The notes below the pieces were generated by a model. It was not told the origin of the DNA and did no database searches. It was given only the letters and a program-made list of their open reading frames with translations. A program made the translations under genes and the position numbers. A stretch of DNA of 5,850 nt, from positions 1-5,850 of the forward strand of contig CALJKN010000179.1 in NCBI GenBank assembly GCA_937973585.1. Direction: 5' to 3'. The DNA comes from an uncultured Helicobacteraceae bacterium. Lineage in GTDB: Bacteria > Campylobacterota > Campylobacteria > Campylobacterales > UBA6016. Positions 1-4,190 of this stretch are shown piece by piece; position 1 is the stretch's first letter, and the number at the start of each line of letters is the position of its first letter.

Positions 1-1
1 A

Positions 2-994
2 CAATGTGCTTGCGGTGGCACTATCAGAACAGACAGCACAAACAAAAACGGCAAACAGCATTACTACTACGCTTGTAAAAGTAGGGGTGGCGATAGTGTC
101 GTAAAATGTAATCAAGAGAGATTTAGGCAGGACTTAATAGACAAGTTTCTACTTGATGCAATACTTGAAAAAGTATTCACAGACGAAGCACTAAGCGAAC
201 TTGAAAAATATCTAAATACGGAACTTGAATATTACAGACAAGAAGCAACCAAGGACAAACCAGACTTAACGGCTAAAATCAATGATATTGAGCGAAAACT
301 TGGCAACCTATACAAAGCAATAGCGGACGGAGTTATTGAGGCAACAGATATAACCACAATGCTAACAGACCTAAAACACGAAAAAAGAGTTATTGAAAGA
401 CGACTTGACACCATAGAAGAAAATATTGATATATCTTTCAGGCTCACAATGACCCAGTCAATGATTAAAGAACTGGTAGAGAAAGTCAGGAACGAACAAA
501 ATGTTAATGTTTGTAGACGACTTATGCGAAATATCATTGACAAGATTGTCGTCAAGGGTAAAACATTTAGTATTTATTACAGCGATAAAGTGATAATGCT
601 AACAAAAGAAGATAGTGACCCAGACGACGATAATGACGGTGGGAGTGGTGGAAGTGGTGGAAATAAAAACAACCCGAACAACGACAATAACGGGTCTGAA
701 AGCGATAAAAATCCAAAAAGTTCGTTAAGGGATGGTTTGGTGGAGGTGGGGGGAATCGAACCCCCGTCCAAAACCCTCTCCATCATGGCTTCTACATGTT
801 TAGTACGGTTGATTTGTTGGCTCTATCGGCGGCACATACGCACAAAGCCGAACCCGACAAAGCAGGTCAAAATCTCACCCAAAGCGCCGACCCAAGCACC
901 TTTGGCTATCCGTCAGAGTGTTATGCTTCTAAGCGGTCGGACGGCAAGACCGAAAAGAAACACGCCCGAATGTGTGTTTAACTTAGGCTGCTAG
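2..994 (+). CDS. Large serine recombinase, C-terminal part (5' end outside window), reading through into ssrA antisense
   Basis: The gene enters from the left edge, with its frame starting at base 2, and gives 330 residues before the stop at 992-994. Residues 1-37 resemble the recombinase zinc ribbon: CACGG near the start, a KNGK..YYYAC strand, and further Cys at 25 and 36. Residues about 60-150 are rich in Glu, Lys and Leu in a heptad-like pattern, as in the coiled coil of large serine recombinases. The catalytic resolvase domain would lie left of the window. Residues about 204-239 (611-718) are a low-complexity Asp/Gly/Ser/Asn stretch. From about 737 the frame is the antisense of ssrA; its VEVGGIEPPS peptide is what antisense translation of a tRNA-like 3' end gives, so the last 85 or so residues are not native recombinase sequence. 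The role would be integration and excision of a mobile element, inferred from domain type and position at ssrA. Confidence 0.85.
   Translation, partial: QCACGGTIRTDSTNKNGKQHYYYACKSRGGDSVVKCNQERFRQDLIDKFLLDAILEKVFTDEALSELEKYLNTELEYYRQEATKDKPDLTAKINDIERKLGNLYKAIADGVIEATDITTMLTDLKHEKRVIERRLDTIEENIDISFRLTMTQSMIKELVEKVRNEQNVNVCRRLMRNIIDKIVVKGKTFSIYYSDKVIMLTKEDSDPDDDNDGGSGGSGGNKNNPNNDNNGSESDKNPKSSLRDGLVEVGGIEPPSKTLSIMASTCLVRLICWLYRRHIRTKPNPTKQVKISPKAPTQAPLAIRQSVMLLSGRTARPKRNTPECVFNLGC
738..770. mobile_element. Probable chromosomal attachment site at the ssrA 3' end
   Basis: The 3' tRNA-like end of ssrA (CCA at 738-740 read on the - strand, then the acceptor and T-arm) directly follows the recombinase gene. 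The 3' ends of ssrA and tRNA genes are classic integration targets, and the target gene is normally left intact, as it is here. The exact crossover point cannot be read from one junction. The matching att copy should be a partial repeat of this segment at the far end of the element, left of the window. Placement is inferred from gene order. Confidence 0.55.
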
Positions 995-1027
995 TGCAGC
1001 TGCAGGGCGGAAAGATGCATTGTTTGC
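983..1027 (-). other. tmRNA tag-peptide reading frame (ANNASFRPAAALAA)
   Basis: This frame within ssrA runs from the GCA resume codon at 1025-1027 to the TAA at 983-985 and encodes ANNASFRPAAALAA. It shares the ANN start and small-hydrophobic end with the Campylobacter tag ANNVKFAPAYAKAA, and ends ALAA as expected of a ClpXP-type degron. The distance from the upstream CGTAAAAA segment to this GCA is close to that in Campylobacter, which supports this resume codon over an identical GCAAACAAT copy 13 nt upstream (1032-1040). Confidence 0.9.
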
Positions 1028-1136
1028 ATTTATTGTTTGCGGGCTATTTTTACGGCGCACCCAAGCCGACATGCGACCAAGACTCAGATGATCCTGTCGA
1101 AGCCAAGTCACCCCCGATTCAGAATACAAGAGCGTG

Positions 1137-1142
1137 ATTATA
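1137..1142 (-). promoter_or_regulatory. Probable -10 element of the ssrA promoter
   Basis: A perfect TATAAT on the - strand lies 21 bases upstream of the mature tmRNA 5' end. That would give a short leader removed by RNase P, as is usual for tmRNA. No clear -35 box is seen; the upstream 20 bases are A-rich, which is common in Campylobacterota sigma-70 promoters. A weaker TATTCT at 1121-1126 is an alternative that would start transcription almost at the mature 5' end. Confidence 0.55.
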
Positions 1143-1228
1143 TCGTATTTTTTGGTTTTTTGTTTAGCGTGGATTGCCAGAGTGTAGTTTTGCCCCGATA
1201 GATACCGGAGCAAAAGGAGACGTAAAAA

Positions 1229-1525
1229 TTAGTATTTTAGTCTTACGTGTCCGTTTGGATGCGCTACTTTCATTTGGCAAGAAAGTCTAAGATTTTGGCT
1301 TGGATTTGTAGCCTCTACCACTTTTAGAACTTTTTCCTCTTTTTCAGTTTTAGGAGACAAAAACTCCATACCCGCTACAACTTCTACAACACAAGTGCCG
1401 CACTCACCGTCTCTACAACCAAACGGTAGACCTGAACCCGCTTTTTCTACGATGTCTTGTATAGTGGCACCGGCTTTTACATTGATAGCTAGAAAATCAT
1501 TAACAATCTCAACTCTTGTTGTCAT
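1229..1525 (-). CDS. [2Fe-2S] ferredoxin, nif-associated (second of a tandem pair)
   Basis: This is a 98-residue soluble plant-type ferredoxin that would carry single electrons in the cytoplasm. Cluster ligands are visible as Cys37-x4-Cys42-x2-Cys45 in GCRDGECGTC and Cys83 in RLSCQ, the standard spacing. It starts at ATG 1525, preceded by AAGGAT; the GGATAA of that signal also supplies the stop of the preceding ferredoxin gene, so the two are probably translationally coupled (4 bases between them). It is the last nif-operon gene before ssrA. The partner is unknown; electron supply to nitrogenase or to cofactor assembly is inferred from context. It is shorter than its neighbour, lacking a central insertion, and has only the four ligand cysteines. 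Confidence 0.9.
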   Translation of the reverse strand: MTTRVEIVNDFLAINVKAGATIQDIVEKAGSGLPFGCRDGECGTCVVEVVAGMEFLSPKTEKEEKVLKVVEATNPSQNLRLSCQMKVAHPNGHVRLKY

Positions 1526-1529
1526 ATTT

Positions 1530-1877
1530 TTATCCTTGATATGGTTTTACTAAAATGTCGTTTCTTACGATACATTGGCATGCTAGTCTAACGCCTGGGG
1601 CTTTGTCGCTCATCTCAAAAGCTTCGGCATCCGCTTTTGTATAAACGCCTCTACCGATTAGAGTAGTTAGCTCTTTGCCTTGTGAATCGAGTCTTTCGCA
1701 TTGCGGATCTTTTTCGCCTAGAAAAACTACCTCAACGGCGCAGCTACCGCATTCACCGTCTTGACAGTCACAAGGTATCTTGACACCGTTGTCTTTGGCA
1801 GCTCTTAGAAGCAGTTCGCCGGAGGCTACCTCTACTTCTTTATCGCTTCCAAAGCCTGTAAACTTTACTTTTACCAT
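1530..1877 (-). CDS. [2Fe-2S] ferredoxin of the FeSII (Shethna protein II) type
   Basis: This 115-residue protein closely resembles Azotobacter FeSII, which binds nitrogenase when oxygen rises and holds it in an inactive, protected complex. Matching segments are GVKIP..CQDG.CGSC near residues 31-46, a central charged insertion (about 55-90), and RLACQ.IV.ND.LV near the C-terminus. Probable ligands are Cys38, Cys43, Cys46 and Cys100. Three further cysteines (36, 60, 102) are unusual; 36 and 102 each form a CxC with a ligand. It starts at ATG 1877 behind a strong AGGAGG at 1885-1890, set between the nifZ stop and this start. The similarity to FeSII was judged from memory of that sequence. The protective role is inferred; a simple electron-transfer ferredoxin is the alternative. 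Confidence 0.88.
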   Translation of the reverse strand: MVKVKFTGFGSDKEVEVASGELLLRAAKDNGVKIPCDCQDGECGSCAVEVVFLGEKDPQCERLDSQGKELTTLIGRGVYTKADAEAFEMSDKAPGVRLACQCIVRNDILVKPYQG

Positions 1878-1884
1878 CTTATTT

Positions 1885-1890
1885 CCTCCT
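1885..1890 (-). promoter_or_regulatory. Strong ribosome binding site of the FeSII-like ferredoxin
   Basis: A full AGGAGG on the - strand sits 7 bases before ATG 1877. It is the clearest consensus Shine-Dalgarno in the operon and may raise output of this ferredoxin relative to neighbouring genes. Confidence 0.75.
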
Positions 1891-1892
1891 TT

Positions 1893-2243
1893 TTAAGATT
1901 GGCCTTTTTTGGCCCTATGTTCTTTGATCCACCGCATCTCTTCTTCGACATCGTCAAAGTAGTCATCATCAGCGTTTTCCAACTCCTCTTCCCTGCATCC
2001 GTAAACTACGCCGTGGTTTATAAACTCAACCTCGTAGACACGGATCACCTGCAAAAAATCCCCCATATCACGGATATACCCCTCTTCGCCTGCAGCCATC
2101 AAAATATCTCCGACTTTTGCAAACGGAAAGGTGCCGTCGTTTCTGATATCTTTTGTTAGCCTCACCCTCTGACCGAAACCGAATTTCGGCAGGATCTCGT
2201 CCTTAGCTGAAGGTGAGCTGTACTTGTGACTGGCAGTTGCCAT
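1893..2243 (-). CDS. nifZ: NifZ, nitrogenase MoFe-protein maturation factor
   Basis: NifZ assists formation of the second P-cluster of the MoFe protein. The 116-residue product carries the family core: GFGQRVRLTKDIRNDGTFP (about 22-40), a GYIRDMGDFLQ segment (55-64) and GCREEELE (82-89). The first 20 residues are non-conserved and polar, and the tail is acidic (DDDYFDDVEEE) then basic. It starts at ATG 2243 with CACGGAG six bases upstream. This start lies inside nifW, giving a 41-base overlap with the nifW end; no later Met precedes the conserved core, so the overlap is real unless a non-ATG start is used. The FeSII-like ferredoxin gene follows after 15 bases. Confidence 0.94.
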   Translation of the reverse strand: MATASHKYSSPSAKDEILPKFGFGQRVRLTKDIRNDGTFPFAKVGDILMAAGEEGYIRDMGDFLQVIRVYEVEFINHGVVYGCREEELENADDDYFDDVEEEMRWIKEHRAKKGQS

Positions 2244-2577
2244 GGTTTACTCCGTGATCTTCGGTTTTGCAGCTCATTTGAGTAGAGCAGGTAAAGCATG
2301 GGGTTGGATTTTCAAACAACCCCCACACGTCTGCCGCACTAGGGTTATAGCCGCTTTCAAAATCTTTATAAATTTTTATTAGGGCAAACTGATAGGCATT
2401 TAGCAGTTGCTCCTCCGTCAGGTTGTCAAGGGTTTTTGCCTTGGCGATTAGCTCACCGAATTTTCTGAGCATATGGAATCTTTTTACGTCAAGCAGATGC
2501 TCATCGTACTCGAGACCGAAAAAATCAAAATAATCTTCGGCATCGGTCAACTTGTAAAATTCGTCAATACTTTTCAT
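2203..2577 (-). CDS. nifW: NifW, nitrogenase-stabilizing/protective protein, with a Cys/His-rich tail
   Basis: NifW protects or stabilises the MoFe protein, especially under oxygen. Residues about 10-90 of 124 fit the family: TDAEDYFDFFGLEYD (11-25), then VKRFHMLRKFGELI (31-44), and YKDFESGY...VWGLFEN near 70-90. Residues 91-124 go beyond the usual family end and hold four Cys (94, 97, 103, 115) and two His (108, 112), a possible metal-binding arrangement. The last 13 residues are encoded in the overlap with nifZ. It starts at ATG 2577 after an AGGGGG that overlaps the TAG of the PII gene, suggesting coupled translation. The family assignment is by recalled sequence pattern and is good but less certain than for NifZ or NifN. 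Confidence 0.88.
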   Translation of the reverse strand: MKSIDEFYKLTDAEDYFDFFGLEYDEHLLDVKRFHMLRKFGELIAKAKTLDNLTEEQLLNAYQFALIKIYKDFESGYNPSAADVWGLFENPTPCFTCSTQMSCKTEDHGVNHGNCQSQVQLTFS

Positions 2578-2587
2578 TGCATGCCCC

Positions 2588-2917
2588 CTATCTCAAAGCG
2601 TCGGCATCTCTCTCGCCGGTTCTGATTCTATATACTTCGTCAACGTTATAAACAAATATTTTCCCCGCCCCTTTTGAGAGGTCGTGTGCGTTTTCGGTGA
2701 TGATATCAATTGCCTGAGTTTTGTACTCGTCACTTGATACGACTATCTCAAGTTTTACCTTTTTATTGAGCTCACTCGGGTCTAGCTCTGTATCTAGTTT
2801 TATATTTCCAAACCCTCTGGTATCGCTCACCGTAACGCCGCTAATACCGTTTTTTAGTAGAGCGTTGATGATCTCGGACAACCTGTCTTCGTTTACTACT
2901 GCCATTACCATTTTCAT
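2588..2917 (-). CDS. PII-family nitrogen regulatory protein with shortened T-loop
   Basis: PII proteins are trimers that bind ATP/ADP and 2-oxoglutarate and control other proteins through the T-loop. The 109-residue product has the PII frame: GISGVTVSDTRGFG (24-37), KVKLEIVV (53-60), a B-loop GAGKIFV, and the C-terminal RIRTGE. Compared with GlnB/GlnK the T-loop is about five residues shorter; the TELYRGAEY region is TELDPSEL, so Tyr46 and the modifiable Tyr51 are both absent. The residue at position 39, normally Gln and a ligand of the Mg-ATP-2-oxoglutarate site, is Ile; Lys40 and the Lys58 equivalent (Lys53) remain. Uridylylation is therefore unlikely and 2-oxoglutarate sensing may be altered. 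It starts at ATG 2917 after AAAGGAT. Its place between fdxB and nifW suggests a nif-dedicated role, which is inference. Confidence 0.92.
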   Translation of the reverse strand: MKMVMAVVNEDRLSEIINALLKNGISGVTVSDTRGFGNIKLDTELDPSELNKKVKLEIVVSSDEYKTQAIDIITENAHDLSKGAGKIFVYNVDEVYRIRTGERDADALR

Positions 2918-2935
2918 AATGCGATCCTTTGCTTT

Positions 2936-3205
2936 TTATGCAACTTCCATAGGTAAATGCTCAAAGCACCCTTTTGGGCAAACTTTTGCACACACTAGGC
3001 AACCTATGCAGTTCTCGGCATTTACGAGTATCATATATTTGTGCTCGTCACCGTCCTCGTCTTCCTCTTCCGTTAGTGTCATTACGCTTGACGGACAGGC
3101 TTTGTAGCATCTACCGCAAGCTATACACTTCTCTTTGTCAAGAGTCTCTGCAAATTTTTGAACCCATTCGCCGCCGCCTTTTGTTTTTGCCATTGCATAC
3201 GCCAT
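2936..3205 (-). CDS. fdxB: Nif-specific 2x[4Fe-4S] ferredoxin (ferredoxin III, FdxB type)
   Basis: This 89-residue soluble ferredoxin has two cluster motifs: Cys27-x2-Cys30-x2-Cys33-x3-Cys37-Pro and Cys66-x2-Cys69-x2-Cys72-x3-Cys76-Pro. They are separated by a very acidic linker (EEEDEDGDE, about 46-54), and an EWVQ..AETLDKEKCI segment precedes the first. This form, following nifE-nifN-nifX-DUF269, matches the nif-specific ferredoxin III family, thought to feed electrons to FeMo-cofactor assembly or nitrogenase. The start at ATG 3205 is supported by AAGGAGAG just upstream; a second Met at residue 5 is possible but more poorly spaced. A structured 113-base spacer separates it from the DUF269 gene, so it may be expressed at a different level. 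The PII gene follows after 18 bases. Confidence 0.92.
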   Translation of the reverse strand: MAYAMAKTKGGGEWVQKFAETLDKEKCIACGRCYKACPSSVMTLTEEEDEDGDEHKYMILVNAENCIGCLVCAKVCPKGCFEHLPMEVA

Positions 3206-3318
3206 ATATCTCTCCTTAAAAGTTTAAATTTACACGCCAAAGCGGGCAGAAGCCCGCTTGACTACGCTAGCCGCTGTAGCACTAAAGCTAGCCGCATACA
3301 GCGGCAGAAGCCCTTTTG
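3206..3318 (-). repeat. Structured intercistronic spacer upstream of fdxB, with hairpin and direct repeats
   Basis: This is the longest non-coding gap in the nif operon. It contains a perfect 8-bp inverted repeat with a 4-base loop (AAGCGGGC at 3240-3247, GCCCGCTT at 3252-3259); an 11-base direct repeat GGCAGAAGCCC at 3245-3255 and 3303-3313; a 9-base direct repeat GCTAGCCGC at 3266-3274 and 3287-3295; and an inverted repeat CCGCTGTA (3271-3278) / TACAGCGG (3297-3304). The two longer-range pairings (GCTAGC with GCTAGC, and CCGCTGTA with TACAGCGG) cross each other, so they would form alternative structures or a pseudoknot. No T-tract follows the GC hairpin on the - strand, so it is not a standard terminator. 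Confidence 0.7.
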
Positions 3319-3747
3319 TCATTTTTTCATCTCTTGGTAAGTTTTTACCGCACGTTCTAACATCTTGTCACCCTCTTCTATCAGCTTTTCAACACTCAAA
3401 AAACTGTACCTATGGGCATCCTTGTAGTATTTGTCCACTATCACTATCTTGTCTGCTACCACAACACCTCTGCCGAATCCCTCGTGGCTCATCTCCAAAA
3501 CAACATTGGCCATCTCCATAGTCTTCACCTCAAAAGCCAAAGCCAATGCCTGCAAAATAAGCCTAATATCGGTTATCTGCTCTTTGTCGATGTCGGCTAT
3601 AACCGGAATCTCTTTTAATTGCTCTTTTGTTTTAACATACTTTTTTGTCAGTAGCTCTTCATCACTTGTCTTATCCCAAACACCGTAGGTATCTATAGCC
3701 CTGATCTGTTTGACCAGCTCTTTTAAAAAAACGCTTTCCGTATTCAT
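3319..3747 (-). CDS. NifX-associated nitrogen fixation protein (DUF269)
   Basis: This 142-residue protein belongs to the family found next to nifX in most nif clusters. Recognisable parts are FLKELVKQIRAIDTYGVWD (7-25), KEQLKEIPVI (about 41-50), MSHEGFGRGVVVA (about 86-98) and DAHRYSF.S.EKL..EG near 109-125. The biochemical role is not firmly known; handling of FeMo-cofactor intermediates alongside NifX is inferred from the constant gene neighbourhood. The ATG at 3747 overlaps the nifX TGA as ATGA and follows GAGGAGGGG at good spacing. The in-frame ATG at 3789 would add 14 residues unlike the family and overlap nifX further, so it was not used. The nifX overlap implies translational coupling. 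Confidence 0.93.
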   Translation of the reverse strand: MNTESVFLKELVKQIRAIDTYGVWDKTSDEELLTKKYVKTKEQLKEIPVIADIDKEQITDIRLILQALALAFEVKTMEMANVVLEMSHEGFGRGVVVADKIVIVDKYYKDAHRYSFLSVEKLIEEGDKMLERAVKTYQEMKK

Positions 3748-4121
3748 GCCGAAAGCCCCTCCTCTCTTGCAATAATTCTTTTTATCCAAGGCGGCGGATT
3801 GCCGTTTAACATTTTTACCAGGCTCTCCAATGCCTCTTCTATAGGGATAGTTTTTTCTACTTTGATAGGGTGTATATGGTTTTTTACAACCCTTGCGGCA
3901 GCAGTCGGCCCTATAGCCTGACAGTAGACTATCGATGCCCCTTTTATCATGTCTATTTTGGAGTTTATCTTGTCATCTTCCGATTCCGGCGAATCCTCAG
4001 TTTTGACTATCTCGGACAATCCAAATCCGTCTTTTGTTATCTCATATACGGCAAACTGTTTAGCCCAACCGAAATGTTCATCTATGTTTACTAGGTCTTT
4101 AGTGGCAAATGCAACTTTCAT
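3744..4121 (-). CDS. nifX: NifX, FeMo-cofactor precursor carrier
   Basis: NifX binds NifB-co and the VK-cluster and passes cofactor precursors to and from NifEN. The 125-residue product begins MKVAFATKD, then IDEHFGWAKQFAVYEI (13-28), the hallmark of the dinitrogenase iron-molybdenum cofactor-binding fold. It has a central VYCQAIGPTAAARVVK segment and a PPPWIKRI tail typical of NifX. It starts at ATG 4121, supported by GAGGAGAA at 4126-4133. An upstream in-frame ATG at 4184 lacks a Shine-Dalgarno and would add a Lys-rich leader not expected in the family. A 69-base spacer separates it from nifN. Its stop overlaps the DUF269 start (ATGA). Confidence 0.95.
   Translation of the reverse strand: MKVAFATKDLVNIDEHFGWAKQFAVYEITKDGFGLSEIVKTEDSPESEDDKINSKIDMIKGASIVYCQAIGPTAAARVVKNHIHPIKVEKTIPIEEALESLVKMLNGNPPPWIKRIIAREEGLSA
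3756..3764 (-). promoter_or_regulatory. Ribosome binding site deciding the DUF269 start
   Basis: GAGGAGGGG on the - strand lies inside the nifX 3' end, eight bases before the ATG of the ATGA overlap at 3744-3747. It supports the shorter start over the ATG at 3789. Confidence 0.7.
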
Positions 4122-4125
4122 AGCG

Positions 4126-4133
4126 TTCTCCTC
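4126..4133 (-). promoter_or_regulatory. Ribosome binding site deciding the nifX start
   Basis: GAGGAGAA on the - strand ends four bases before ATG 4121. The alternative ATG 63 bases upstream has no such signal, so this site sets the nifX start. Confidence 0.75.
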
Positions 4134-4190
4134 TTTTCTCTCATTAGAGATGATTTTTATCTTACAAAAAGCTTTTTTTTGCATCCAGTC

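Larger units (their letters stand above)
738..1115 (-). ncRNA. ssrA: Transfer-messenger RNA (tmRNA, SsrA), complete
   Basis: This RNA rescues stalled ribosomes: it acts as a tRNA-Ala mimic and then as an mRNA for a degradation tag. Read on the - strand it begins GGGGGTGACTTGGCTTCGAC, the conserved tmRNA 5' end, and finishes with a T-arm containing TTCGATT followed by CACCTCCACCA. The 5' GGGGGUG pairs with the 3' CACCUCC over seven positions including one G-U. The length is 378 nt with an encoded CCA, normal for one-piece bacterial tmRNA. The internal tag frame is at 983-1027. The gene lies just downstream of the nif operon on the same strand, and its 3' end is the junction with a recombinase-bearing element. 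The ends were set from the acceptor pairing. Confidence 0.97.

Noticed and set aside
577..981. Small open frames on both strands across the recombinase-ssrA junction (577-786 on -, 796-981 on +)
   Set aside because: They lie within ssrA or opposite the recombinase and low-complexity tail and have no protein-like features.
983..1213. 76-residue open frame on the - strand ending in the tmRNA tag
   Set aside because: It only joins the tag frame to upstream spacer by chance; the tag is translated by trans-translation from GCA 1025-1027, not from an ATG at 1213.
2120..2145. Possible sigma-54 (-24/-12) promoter on the - strand within nifZ
   Set aside because: A GGCAC and a TTTGCA are present, but 13 bases separate GG and GC instead of the required 10. 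No other good candidate was found on the - strand, including in the fdxB spacer.
3240..3259. GC-rich hairpin before fdxB as an intrinsic terminator
   Set aside because: The stem is strong, but the - strand continues TGGCGTGTAAATTT with no run of T, so it was kept as a structured spacer element instead.
3748..3789. Longer DUF269 start at ATG 3789
   Set aside because: The ATGA overlap with nifX and the GAGGAGGGG signal support ATG 3747; the added residues do not fit the family.
4166..4180. AAAAAGCTTTTT palindrome and T-run between nifN and nifX as a terminator
   Set aside because: On the transcribed strand the stem is almost all A-U and is not followed by a T-tract; the T-run lies on the + strand only.
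4122..4184. Longer nifX start at ATG 4184
   Set aside because: There is no Shine-Dalgarno before it, the extra 21 residues are Lys-rich and unlike NifX, and a strong site precedes ATG 4121.
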